Shown here piece by piece: positions 7,942 through 16,714 of a DNA stretch of 26,754 nt (position 1 is its first letter; each line of letters opens with the position of its first letter). The stretch comes from CAVURW01 sp963743595. Lineage in GTDB: Bacteria; Verrucomicrobiota; Verrucomicrobiia; Methylacidiphilales; UBA1321. The notes below the pieces were generated by a model that searched no databases, was not told where the DNA came from, and worked only from the letters and a program-made list of their open reading frames with translations. The position numbers were made by a program, and so were the translations under genes. The DNA lies in contig CAVURW010000132.1 in the NCBI GenBank assembly GCA_963743595.1, forward strand, positions 1 through 26,754, given 5' to 3'.

Positions 7942-10635
7942 CTACACCTTGCCCATTTGCCGCAGCAATTCCGTGGTTGTCATCAGGTTCAATGCCCACT
8001 GAGACACACCTGGAGTGTCCATGCGTCCTTCATCCTGGACAGGTTCGATAACCGTGGGGCCTTCGATCTTAGTCGTCGGTTGGCTAAAGTAGCCGTGGGC
8101 CTCGGTTCCTGTGACTAAATTTCGCAGTAGCTCCCGTGCCGCGTCCGCCAATTTCTCGTCGTGAGCGTGCAGGGCGGCAAAGGCGGTAATCCTTGTCTTC
8201 GTGTAGCCCTGAAATTTCGGGTTCCGTCCCCATTCATCGGCCAGGCCGTACCAAGCTTGCGCAAACGAGGGGCAATCGATAAGGGAAATGAGTTCCACGA
8301 TGATCTGATCTCCTCCAAAAAGATCGAGGAATTCGCCCGCCTTCTGATTCGGCTCGCCCATGTCCGCGAGATGTTTGGTCTTGATGTCGTAGCGATAGGC
8401 GGCGCGGGTTCGGAAAGCTTCTGGCATGGCACCAATGTCATTCATCCCGGTCAAAACATAATCACGGTAACGAGTATCGCCCGTCCGCTCCCATTCGGTC
8501 ATCCAATTGCTCGCGAGCGCCAGCCAATCGGGCCCTAATCGGATAATGTACGGCACGTCAGCCCGGACCAGCTCCTTCCGCAGCGGCTGAATCTGGCCGA
8601 TCGTCTCATCCACGGTCAATGGCTCGCGCATGAGATCTCCGGTGCGCTCATCCGTGGTCAAATAATAATAGAAGCGCTTCAGCCACGCTTCGCTGATTCT
8701 GGACTCTTTCGCGCCACAGCCCCAATGGTTCACGTTGTGGCGCGATCCCAACCCAAAAAAAGGTCCCAGGTGATACACGTCCACTTCGCTGGTGTGGCGG
8801 GTCATTGCTTCGGCCATGCGGAAAATTGGGGCGCTCCCCGTGCGCAAAAAGCTCATCCAAAGCCAGGCGTTAGGCATTAACTCGGTATTATTCCAAGCGT
8901 GACCGCCAATGTCATAGAGCCACGCGTGACGGGTGACGCTGTACGTACGCATCACGTCGCCAAAATCCCAGAAGCCGTACCAACGTCGCTGGTCAATCTC
9001 TCCCTGGTAGAACTGCCACGCTTGATCGAGTTTATCTTCCATCATCGCCCCAGTCTCGGTGGAACGATCGGGCAGGCTCCAAATGCCTAGAGTACCCGTT
9101 TCGTGGTAATAGGAGCTGGCGCAGACGAGGAGCGGCGGCTCATTGACCGTTTGTGCCATGGCGGCGAACGTTTCGTTACCCGGAATTTCTGGCAATGCCC
9201 AAAGCGTTAAATCTTGAGTATTCGCCACTCCGTGCGGAGTACCGTAACCTTCCTGAAAATCTTCGTAGGTAATTCTACCGTCGTGCCCGATTGTGTCGTA
9301 GCGACGTATATCCATCGCGGGGGCGTCTGGCGACCAAAACCAGAGGCACAGGTTACCGACAGGCTTCGTGGCTCCTTCGATTTCCAGCATGGAGGGGTAC
9401 TTTTGCCAAAAATATTTGGAACCCAAGGCAACTCCGCCGGTGACATCGCCGAGAAACGCCATTCCCCGGGCGCGATTGCCGTTGAGGACGTGGAGCCACG
9501 AGCTGGCCGGACCCGTCCGCTTATCTATGGAAAATGAATCGGGACCCGCCTGGTTGAGCTTGAATCCATCCCAAACGGCAACCGACTGAAACGCCTGCTG
9601 AGTTTTAGGATCGAGCGCATCAAGGTTGGGAACGCGCTTTCCAGCCATCTGGTCGTCATTCATCTTCTGAGCATCCTTGACCAAAACGGCCCGGTAACCT
9701 GGGCTAATGAGAACCGGCTCAGCCCATACGCCCTCCTTATCTCCGGCGAAACGGACGTGACGATTTTGCATTTCCTCCCGAAACGGTACCGAGACCGACA
9801 GTCCAAGTCCCTTAATGAAATCGGTCTTTTCATCCCCGTCAAAAACAAAAGAATGAACGATTCGAACCGCTCCCATTCCAGCTGTGAAATAGAGGCGAAG
9901 GCAGAACGGGAGCCAAGTACGATCCGAGTTCTCGAGAGCGTGGTGGCCATCAATCCGAACCACGGCACGCACCGGCCCCGATTGCTCCACCTTCGCCGAA
10001 GTGATGCGACCCTGAAAGTTCTCCTGCCGCAGAATGCCTTTGGTCGCAAAATCTGCTCGATCCTCCCGTTGCAACACCAGACGGCACTCCCTTGCCACCG
10101 CACGCCCTTGGATGGAGATTGAATCGAGGATGTTTGGCCCTTGCTTCGGAACGCGCCAAACGTAATCCCCCGAGGCGATTTCAATAACTTGATCTTCTTC
10201 TTCCCGGACTGTAACTGGAGCGGTGGGCTCAACCGATGCGCCTACCTCTGCGGTCAGAGGTGCCACCAAGTTTGCATCCGCCGCTACGGCCATTCCCGAC
10301 CACTTCAAAGTCCCATCCGGCCAGTATGCCAGCGGCCATGATTGGGTGGGGGCTGGCTGGCCATTTGCCGCCCGAACGGTTATTTTTGAATCCTTTGGCA
10401 CGATGCCGCGCGGCCAGGGAATTCCCCAACTGACACCGGCCGGGATCTTGGGTGGCGTTCCGTCCAGCCAAGACAGGGGCACAGATGAGGTGTGAGAGGC
10501 CGTTGAGCTTGAGCCCGTTGCATCACTCGCCTCCGCTGAATCACGAGCAAAAAGAGAGCCGCCTTTACGTCCCAAGAATGTCAAACTGGTCGCGCCGAGC
10601 ATGGCGGATAAACAAAATTTTCTTCGATTAAGCAT
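7942..10635 (-). CDS. PL26/YetA-like exo-rhamnogalacturonan lyase, Tat-exported
   Basis: 897 residues. The N-terminus MLNRRKFCLSAMLGATSLTF is a twin-arginine signal (Arg4-Arg5), so the protein would be exported folded. The layout fits the PcRGLX/YetA family: an N-terminal RIFT-barrel (about 50-140, with GVSWGIPWPRGIVPKDSKIT), a central beta-rich domain (about 150-480) and a C-terminal alpha/alpha toroid (about 490-890, with WNNTELMPNAWLWMSFLRTG). The characterised fungal relative (PL26) removes disaccharide units from rhamnogalacturonan-I ends by beta-elimination; B. subtilis YetA is a homologue. It is the last gene of a three-gene operon. Its ATG lies 4 bp after the preceding stop with no good Shine-Dalgarno site, so translation is probably coupled. 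I judge the family from overall sequence character and did not identify catalytic residues. The exact substrate is inferred from family and context. Confidence 0.85.
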   Translation of the reverse strand: MLNRRKFCLSAMLGATSLTFLGRKGGSLFARDSAEASDATGSSSTASHTSSVPLSWLDGTPPKIPAGVSWGIPWPRGIVPKDSKITVRAANGQPAPTQSWPLAYWPDGTLKWSGMAVAADANLVAPLTAEVGASVEPTAPVTVREEEDQVIEIASGDYVWRVPKQGPNILDSISIQGRAVARECRLVLQREDRADFATKGILRQENFQGRITSAKVEQSGPVRAVVRIDGHHALENSDRTWLPFCLRLYFTAGMGAVRIVHSFVFDGDEKTDFIKGLGLSVSVPFREEMQNRHVRFAGDKEGVWAEPVLISPGYRAVLVKDAQKMNDDQMAGKRVPNLDALDPKTQQAFQSVAVWDGFKLNQAGPDSFSIDKRTGPASSWLHVLNGNRARGMAFLGDVTGGVALGSKYFWQKYPSMLEIEGATKPVGNLCLWFWSPDAPAMDIRRYDTIGHDGRITYEDFQEGYGTPHGVANTQDLTLWALPEIPGNETFAAMAQTVNEPPLLVCASSYYHETGTLGIWSLPDRSTETGAMMEDKLDQAWQFYQGEIDQRRWYGFWDFGDVMRTYSVTRHAWLYDIGGHAWNNTELMPNAWLWMSFLRTGSAPIFRMAEAMTRHTSEVDVYHLGPFFGLGSRHNVNHWGCGAKESRISEAWLKRFYYYLTTDERTGDLMREPLTVDETIGQIQPLRKELVRADVPYIIRLGPDWLALASNWMTEWERTGDTRYRDYVLTGMNDIGAMPEAFRTRAAYRYDIKTKHLADMGEPNQKAGEFLDLFGGDQIIVELISLIDCPSFAQAWYGLADEWGRNPKFQGYTKTRITAFAALHAHDEKLADAARELLRNLVTGTEAHGYFSQPTTKIEGPTVIEPVQDEGRMDTPGVSQWALNLMTTTELLRQMGKV

Positions 10636-10639
10636 AGGA

Positions 10640-13600
10640 TTATTTCGGATTCATTACGGTAACTCCCATGAGGCCAATAGTGACTTCCTGAGAGAGGGTC
10701 TCGAGCGTAACGCTCTTGAGTTGGACACCCGGTCTCAAGCGCCACCCCAGTAACACGGCTCGACAATTCTTGCCGAGTTGCACCGTTGTTGGTGGGACCT
10801 TGGGCAGGGAAAATCCATCGCGAACGTAGTCGTAGTCCACGCCACCAAAGGGAGCAACCATCCAGAAGTTAAAGGGCGGTACGATCTCCAGTTTTTCCTC
10901 TACCCCGTCAGCGTAGACCATTCGCAATTCCGCGTTCGGAATGCGTACCTCCATCGGATTTGTCGTCCCACAAACGAGGAGCCAGATGGCATCGCCCGTC
11001 TTGTTCACCGGCACATTCACTTCATGAGGCCAGTTATCCCAGGTGGAGGTAAAAGCGATATTCTTGTCTCCGCTACCAAATTGAAAAGGAACGCCTTTTC
11101 CGGCGACAAGATGACCGTTTGCATCGGTGAGCGACGGGAGTTTGCTCAAATCGAGGATGGGCGCTGAGCCCGGCTTGTAATTTTGCCACGTTGAACAGCC
11201 ATCGGTCGCCAGCCGCAGCGAACAGGTATTCGGCCTCGGGGAGAGGTACTTTTGCTGAAAAATAGTGCGGATATCACCATTCAGCGCCGACTGAAGATCG
11301 ACTTGGCTCCAACTGGCCTTGTCAGGAACGTCAATATTCGTCTTGTCGGCCAGCTTGGCATCGGCGTCGACATTGGTGACACGGATCTTGAAAATTCGCC
11401 ACTGGGTCGTGTCCCCGACCTTCGTCAAACCAAACACTTCATGATAGCCGGCATTGACCGTCAATTGTCCTTGAATCGATCCATTCTCTATCTTGGCGTC
11501 GGCAAAAACACCTTGAGGATCATGAAAGTCGGAAATCGATCCATTTTCAGCATCCAATTTCACCATCTCACCCGTATTTCCATTAAGCTCAACTGCTGGA
11601 TAAACTTTTAGAGTGTCCTTGCACGTTACCTCGACCTTGGCACCAGTCCGAGACGACAGCTTGACCTCGACTAGACTGCGTCCGAAACCCGGCACGAGCT
11701 TCCACTCGACCGGAGCCCCATCGACAGTGACTGAGGAGACAGCGCTCGTGGAAACTGGTAACTGAACGTCCAGCGCACACGCCTGGGTCAGTTTGATCTC
11801 ACAATTGGATTTTGTTCCTTCGCGCCGATAGGCAATCGACACATCCGGAGTTTTGATCGAAGCGTGGTCCCAATCGCTCGGAAACTCCGGGGCGATTTTC
11901 ACCACACCGGCGGGATAGTTGGGCGCATAGCCGAATATTCCCTCCACCACCGTGCGTGCAAACATGCTGTTGCAATCGTTAAAGTCAGTCCCACCGGCAG
12001 GATGCCCCATGTCTCCGGGCACCAGGCCAAAAATTTCCTGTTGGGGGAACATGCCTCGAAAAACTTTCCAACCGTCGTCAGGCAGACCGGCTTGGCAATA
12101 GGCCAAGGCCAGCTGATAATCGTCTCCAGACCACATCTCGCGCACCGACCAGATGGAGGGCACCCAATTGGAGGGCCAGCATTGCTCGCCTCCGTAGGGC
12201 ATCTTCATCCGTTCCAAGGCCCATTCGGAATAGTAAACAGCCTGCGCGGATTGCTCGCTGTCCAACAGACCAGCGTCAATTGGGCAGAAAATCGCGTAGA
12301 GCCAACAGCTCTCTTTCAAGCGCTTGAGGCCACTCTGCTCACGCGAGGCTCCCGGATAGCCCTTATCGGCAATCCAAAGAAGCTTAAAAAATGCATCGCG
12401 TATATGGTCGACCGCCGCTTGGTGGCGGATGACTCCTTGCGTATCGCCCGCGCGTTTAGCCAAGGCCAAGGCGGTGCATTCCGAGCTGTAGGCATACGCG
12501 GTCTCTTCGGATGTTCCATCGCCGTTATACCACTGATCATCGGTTGGCCATGTATTGGCGTAGCTTTCATAAATCCCCAAACCTGCGGGATCGAAACAGT
12601 CCTTGATGTATTCGCAATGAAGATCTAGGGAAGGTCGCAGCAGCTTTTCCAGCTCTGGATCGCCGGTCCAACGCCACGCATGCTCAATCTGATCGAAGAA
12701 CTGGCTCTGCATATCGTAGTGGTGCGGCTGGTCGACGTCGATGCGCCCTTTGCCAAACATGCGCGAATCTGGTGCCTGGCTGGTCAAGCCAACCGTCTCG
12801 TCCGCCTTGGGCTCCGTGAAAGTTGACTGCGTGATTTGCGTCGCGATTGCGAATTGCGCATCGGTTTTGACACTATCGTGCGCCCCAAAAACGGTTCCGG
12901 CGAAGAGAGTACGCCACCCCACGAGAGGCGTTGCCCATCGCATTCCCGAGTGAGAATAGAAGCCGTCTCGGAAACAGGCATCCTGAACATTTTGGGATGC
13001 TCCCACCCCGGCATTCAGCCACGGCTCAGGCGTATCCACCACCACCCTGTTCTCCAAGTCTTTCTCCCGCTGCATGCCCGCGGCAAAATCCTCTTCAGCC
13101 GATTTTCCCGTACCCGCACCCGGCCCCGCCAAGCTAAGGTAAAGGAACGAATCCTTAGCGATTTCCCCCGAACCGCAAACCAGGGGCGAGTCTCCCCCAG
13201 TGGACTGGCGCAGAGCTACTGGATCCATCCATTGGCTCGCCTCTGTAATCTTCATTTGTGAACCGGAACTGCACCGCCCCGTACTTTCTGGAGCATCTGC
13301 AGACCCGGCCTGCACTACCCAGGAAGAGTCGCCACTGAGTTTCACTTTGTTTCCATGAGATTGCTCAGGAATGAATCCATCATGCAGATGGACGGGCTTC
13401 ACGCTGATCATGTCGTACTCCCACAGAAGCTTAGCCGATTGCCCTTTGCTATTGATCAAAGGGAAAGCGGAGCCACTGGCCCAAACGACCTGATCACCCG
13501 GCTTTCCATCTTCCAGATGAACACGGGCTGCCATTCCAGGACCCTCGGCTGTCGGCACGATTTCCAGGATGACTTTTGTGCTTCCCCAGCTCGCGTCACC

Positions 13601-13960
13601 CACTTGCCACTCCATATGTCCCGGCCGATAGATGGATGTGATGTCCGAGGCGTTTTGCAGCCAAGTCCCCTTCCCGTCGCGGATCAAAGCGAACATGAAA
13701 CTGCCGAGTATTTGCGATTGAATTCCCACCTGTGCGTAGGGCTTATCCCCCGCCAGCACAGCCCCATAAATATGGTTGCAATAAAGGGGGCGATTGAAAT
13801 AGCGGTCGAGGTTGTGGCCGACAAACCCGTCGCCATCCACTGCGTAGCTGGGCGTTTCGAGCGTCTTGAGGTCGATTCGCCCCTGGCGGCCTGCCTGCAG
13901 TGGGAGACTGATTGAGGCCAAAAGGACGAGTGGGAGTAGAAGACCAAAATTGTTTTTCAT
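10640..13960 (-). CDS. Secreted 1106-residue probable (alpha/alpha)6 glycosidase, resembling DUF4450 proteins
   Basis: A signal peptide (MKNNFGLLLPLVLLASISLP, cut near LQA/G) is followed by a beta-rich N-terminal domain (about 25-305). A helical-toroid region spans about 310-700, and a beta-rich C-terminal half includes LKVYPAVELNGNTGEMVKLD. The toroid carries conserved-looking acidic and aromatic motifs: GIYESYANTWPTDDQWYNGD (462-481), then TSEETAYAY, and later GEQCWPSNWVPSIWSVREMW and GGTDFNDCNS. Its end, APNYPAGVVKIAPEFPSDWD, is typical of the linker after such barrels in GH78/GH95-like enzymes. I relate it to DUF4450 proteins of pectin loci from memory, with moderate confidence. It sits 14 bp after the PL4 gene and 4 bp before the exo-lyase gene, so it should act on rhamnogalacturonan fragments. 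No enzyme activity can be assigned from sequence. Confidence 0.78.
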   Translation of the reverse strand: MKNNFGLLLPLVLLASISLPLQAGRQGRIDLKTLETPSYAVDGDGFVGHNLDRYFNRPLYCNHIYGAVLAGDKPYAQVGIQSQILGSFMFALIRDGKGTWLQNASDITSIYRPGHMEWQVGDASWGSTKVILEIVPTAEGPGMAARVHLEDGKPGDQVVWASGSAFPLINSKGQSAKLLWEYDMISVKPVHLHDGFIPEQSHGNKVKLSGDSSWVVQAGSADAPESTGRCSSGSQMKITEASQWMDPVALRQSTGGDSPLVCGSGEIAKDSFLYLSLAGPGAGTGKSAEEDFAAGMQREKDLENRVVVDTPEPWLNAGVGASQNVQDACFRDGFYSHSGMRWATPLVGWRTLFAGTVFGAHDSVKTDAQFAIATQITQSTFTEPKADETVGLTSQAPDSRMFGKGRIDVDQPHHYDMQSQFFDQIEHAWRWTGDPELEKLLRPSLDLHCEYIKDCFDPAGLGIYESYANTWPTDDQWYNGDGTSEETAYAYSSECTALALAKRAGDTQGVIRHQAAVDHIRDAFFKLLWIADKGYPGASREQSGLKRLKESCWLYAIFCPIDAGLLDSEQSAQAVYYSEWALERMKMPYGGEQCWPSNWVPSIWSVREMWSGDDYQLALAYCQAGLPDDGWKVFRGMFPQQEIFGLVPGDMGHPAGGTDFNDCNSMFARTVVEGIFGYAPNYPAGVVKIAPEFPSDWDHASIKTPDVSIAYRREGTKSNCEIKLTQACALDVQLPVSTSAVSSVTVDGAPVEWKLVPGFGRSLVEVKLSSRTGAKVEVTCKDTLKVYPAVELNGNTGEMVKLDAENGSISDFHDPQGVFADAKIENGSIQGQLTVNAGYHEVFGLTKVGDTTQWRIFKIRVTNVDADAKLADKTNIDVPDKASWSQVDLQSALNGDIRTIFQQKYLSPRPNTCSLRLATDGCSTWQNYKPGSAPILDLSKLPSLTDANGHLVAGKGVPFQFGSGDKNIAFTSTWDNWPHEVNVPVNKTGDAIWLLVCGTTNPMEVRIPNAELRMVYADGVEEKLEIVPPFNFWMVAPFGGVDYDYVRDGFSLPKVPPTTVQLGKNCRAVLLGWRLRPGVQLKSVTLETLSQEVTIGLMGVTVMNPK

Positions 13961-13974
13961 TCTTGCCGATTATT

Positions 13975-16062
13975 CTAAGGGTTGGAACTAGCTTTGGGTA
14001 ACGCCGCAACGGTTTTGTCGATACGATTGTCCTCTGCGAGAGCATCAGCCTTCGCGGATTCATCGAGTTCCAGGCGCAAGTAGTCATAGAGCACCCCTTG
14101 CACCCAGTCTCGAACGTGAGTCGTCGTTAATCCGATAACATTTTTGCCCGGTACCAAGTCACTTCCTGCAAAGGGAATATCACTGTAAACTTCGTTGGCC
14201 CTTATCGCATCACGGTGCATGACTCCGGAAGAGGGCAACAATCCGGTTGATCCGACTGGTTTTCCGTTAACGGTAACGTCGATTTGGGTGTCCCTCGTGC
14301 CGCAGAGGGCAAGACGCAAAGTTGCTTTGCCGGAACCGGCCTGTGCCATATTAAAGGTGATTGTCCAGGTCGTCCCATGCCATTTACCGTCGGCTTCCTG
14401 CACCGGAGGTTGAGCGTAGTTCCAATCGTTGGCATAATTGCTCTGGCCGACTATGAAGTTAACGTCTTTGGGAAAGTCTTGCCGGTAGAAGTTATAGTTT
14501 CCCCAAACCCAAGGCTTATCCCCGTGGCGGAATTCCCCGGCGCTGCGGTCAGCGATGCCGATGTCCCAAAGCTGTTTTCCAAAACGAACCGGCGTCCAGT
14601 TCAGTGTTCCCAGATCCAGCGTTTGGCCCCCCGTCACAGTAACATTGGCTCGGCTGAAATCGCCCAGGATGCCTGTATTAAAGGCGTACAAGACATACTT
14701 TCCTGGTCGGGCATTCTTGATTGTGAAATTTCCTTCCGCATCCGCTTTGCTCCAATACTCGTAATGTTTTCCGTCAATTTCCCACGTCATCTGAACGGGC
14801 TTGTTGGCTTGGTCAGTTCCAGTATAGGGCGCAGCGGCCAAACCCACCCAGGCGTGAGCAGAATTGGCGCTGGGCTGTTGCGGATCGCTGACCATCAACT
14901 TCCCGGTAACGGCGCCCCGTTCTGCCGCGTTCGCGTAGCCAGGCATCTTCGCCCAATCATACGGCCAGGCTTTCTTCTCTACAGCTGCGCGGTCCAACGC
15001 ATCCTTCCACATGGCATCGGGAGTGGGACCATTGTTGCAATAGATTAAAAAAGGCCCCACCACTTTATTGAAAGCTTCGTCTTGCCCAATGGAAAGGACG
15101 TTGCCGCCATAATGAAAGCTGTGCCAGACCATCAAAAGGGTCGGGTTGGCTAGTGCGTTTTCCTTCAGGTCAATATGGCCGGTAAGATCGATCCGAGTCG
15201 GCCCGCCATTGATGTACTCCTGGCTGGGATTGACGATCCATATTCCCAACTGCTTCTGCGTGCTGCTCCATCCAAAGGCAGGGGTTTGCGAGAACATGGC
15301 CGAGTAGTCGTACTTGTGCTCGACCTCGCCTGAATGAATTCCCGTTGTCATGCGGCGTGCCTCCTTAAGATTGAGATGCTCGCCATGTAACCAATCGTTC
15401 CCACTAATCATCTGTTTATTGCGCTGACCGTCCACCGTTAAGTGGTCAAAAGTCTGCGGATCGAGCTTGAGGCAAACCGTGGAGGCCTCGATATCAAAGG
15501 CAGGGTAGCCCGGCTTGTGGGTCACACTTGTCCACCCATACAACCCGGAATCGGCTCGACGCAATGTGTAACGAATCGCAATGTCCAGTGGCACAGGAGG
15601 GGCTGCCGTCGCCACCGATTCCACCGTCTCCGTATCGGGAGCGCCTGCCGATGCATCCGGTGTTGCCTTGCCACCAGAGTAGGGAAAGAGCAATTCAAAC
15701 TCGCCCATCTCTCCACCATTCTTATCCGGATCTTGGGTGATCGTAAATACAGACGGGGTCCCTTTCGTCTGTGTTTTCACCGGCTTACCTACTGTTGGCG
15801 TGCTGCCGTAAACGTTCCAGTAAGCCTCGCCACCTTGCAAAAGATTCACGCCTCGATACGTCAAACTGACCATATTCGCGTTTGACTTTGAGATGGTCGC
15901 AACCAGTAAACCATTCTGTAAAGTGACCGTGGTTCCGTTGTCGATGATTTTCACAGGTGCATCGCTAGTCAAAGCGGAATCTGCATTGGCAAATAGGCTC
16001 CCTAGAAAGCAGAAAAATGCGCAAAAAAATCCAGTTATGCATCGAGTTCGGAGCAGCGACAT
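13975..16062 (-). CDS. PL4 rhamnogalacturonan endolyase
   Basis: First gene of the operon, about 695 residues. The enzyme cleaves the rhamnose-galacturonate backbone of rhamnogalacturonan-I by beta-elimination outside the cytoplasm. I chose the ATG at 16062 because it directly starts a signal peptide (MSLLRTRCITGFFCAFFCFL, cut near FANA/D). Upstream in-frame ATGs at 16104 and 16188 add 14 or 42 residues, and none has a convincing Shine-Dalgarno site. The three PL4 parts are present: a catalytic beta-sandwich, a fibronectin-like domain (GAVTGKLMVSD to FTIKNARPGKYVLYAF) and a CBM-like jelly roll (FGKQLWDIGIADRSAGEF to YDYLRLELDE). GEVEHKYDYS holds the lysine aligned with the known catalytic lysine of fungal PL4, and LLMVWHSFHYGG the likely catalytic histidine. 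These are Lys250 and His314 or His317 from this start. The family call is strong and the start uncertain. Confidence 0.88.
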   Translation of the reverse strand: MSLLRTRCITGFFCAFFCFLGSLFANADSALTSDAPVKIIDNGTTVTLQNGLLVATISKSNANMVSLTYRGVNLLQGGEAYWNVYGSTPTVGKPVKTQTKGTPSVFTITQDPDKNGGEMGEFELLFPYSGGKATPDASAGAPDTETVESVATAAPPVPLDIAIRYTLRRADSGLYGWTSVTHKPGYPAFDIEASTVCLKLDPQTFDHLTVDGQRNKQMISGNDWLHGEHLNLKEARRMTTGIHSGEVEHKYDYSAMFSQTPAFGWSSTQKQLGIWIVNPSQEYINGGPTRIDLTGHIDLKENALANPTLLMVWHSFHYGGNVLSIGQDEAFNKVVGPFLIYCNNGPTPDAMWKDALDRAAVEKKAWPYDWAKMPGYANAAERGAVTGKLMVSDPQQPSANSAHAWVGLAAAPYTGTDQANKPVQMTWEIDGKHYEYWSKADAEGNFTIKNARPGKYVLYAFNTGILGDFSRANVTVTGGQTLDLGTLNWTPVRFGKQLWDIGIADRSAGEFRHGDKPWVWGNYNFYRQDFPKDVNFIVGQSNYANDWNYAQPPVQEADGKWHGTTWTITFNMAQAGSGKATLRLALCGTRDTQIDVTVNGKPVGSTGLLPSSGVMHRDAIRANEVYSDIPFAGSDLVPGKNVIGLTTTHVRDWVQGVLYDYLRLELDESAKADALAEDNRIDKTVAALPKASSNP

Positions 16063-16208
16063 TTGGGCGACCACGTTTTCCGCTTTATTAATGAGGGTCT
16101 GCATATGGGTTAAACCGGAGAGCACGCCAAAAGTCGCGCAGAAAGAAAATATTTTCCCATACTTTGCGCAAGCACTTGCAATTACCATTCTCCAAATAGG
16201 GTGTTATT

Positions 16209-16241
16209 AGGCAAAACGATGACGCGCAAAACTTTTTGCCT
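16209..16241. promoter_or_regulatory. Inverted repeat AGGCAAAA-N17-TTTTGCCT between PL4 operon and rhaM
   Basis: A perfect 8-bp inverted repeat with arms at 16209-16216 and 16234-16241. GCAAAAC also occurs twice in direct orientation (16211-16217 and 16226-16232). It lies in the divergent control region, so it is a candidate operator for the neighbouring AraC or LacI regulator. Binding is inferred. Confidence 0.4.
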
Positions 16242-16263
16242 GCAATGCAGCAGACTGGAGACC

Positions 16264-16290
16264 TGTCGTAATTCCTTCTTTTTTTGGATT
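16264..16290 (+). promoter_or_regulatory. TGTCGTAA element upstream of rhaM (copy 3)
   Basis: This 27-bp stretch matches the GH92 upstream block at 21 of 27 positions with no gap. Its core starts 64 nt before the rhaM ATG, identical to the GH92 arrangement. At offsets 16-24 it carries seven Ts followed by GG, also found at the same offsets upstream of the PA14-like gene. Confidence 0.5.
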
Positions 16291-16327
16291 TGCCAGAGCC
16301 CACACTCATTTGAAGAATAAGTTCACT

Positions 16328-16642
16328 ATGATTCGCAAAGCATTTGTCATGTCGGTACATGAGAGCTATCGGGAAGAATATAAGCGACGCCATAACCCGA
16401 TTTGGCCGGAGTTGGAAGCTGTACTCAAGCACCATGGAGTTCACAATTATTCCATCTTTCTCCACCCGGAAACGCACCAGCTCTTTGGCTATGTTGAGAT
16501 TGAGGATGAGTTACGTTGGGCAGAGATCGCCAAGAATCCCGTTTGTCAAAAATGGTGGGATTATATGAAGGACATGATGCCAACCAACGACGATTGCAGC
16601 CCGATATCTACTGAGGTTCATGAAGTTTTTCATTTGGAATAG
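16328..16642 (+). CDS. rhaM: L-rhamnose mutarotase
   Basis: A 104-residue cytoplasmic enzyme that interconverts the alpha and beta anomers of L-rhamnose, feeding the pyranose form used by rhamnose isomerase. The ATG at 16328 gives MIRKAFVMSV, the exact start and length of the family. An upstream in-frame TTG (16310) would add six unsupported residues. The signature RRHNPIWPELEAVLKHHG is intact, with Tyr18 and His22 at the positions described as active-site residues in E. coli RhaM (YiiL). The C-terminus SPISTEVHEVFHLE is also typical. The gene is alone on the plus strand, divergent from the lyase operon and convergent with the AraC gene. It marks rhamnose as a product handled by this locus. 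Other rhamnose catabolic genes are not in the window. Confidence 0.96.
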   Translation: MIRKAFVMSVHESYREEYKRRHNPIWPELEAVLKHHGVHNYSIFLHPETHQLFGYVEIEDELRWAEIAKNPVCQKWWDYMKDMMPTNDDCSPISTEVHEVFHLE

Positions 16643-16714
16643 TATACAATCGGCTTATACTTAGCCAGCTCTACCTGACCAAGTGAGGCATTGATTATAT
16701 GGCAACATAATATT

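Noticed and set aside
11864..12628. A 254-residue open frame on the plus strand, with others at 14284-15048 and 13355-13915
   Set aside because: They lie wholly opposite well-supported lyase and glycosidase genes, show no recognisable domains and have the composition of an antisense shadow.
16641..16661. AGTATA-N9-TATACT at the rhaM stop as a terminator
   Set aside because: The stem is all A/T apart from one G-C pair and no T-tract follows, so it is too weak to call.
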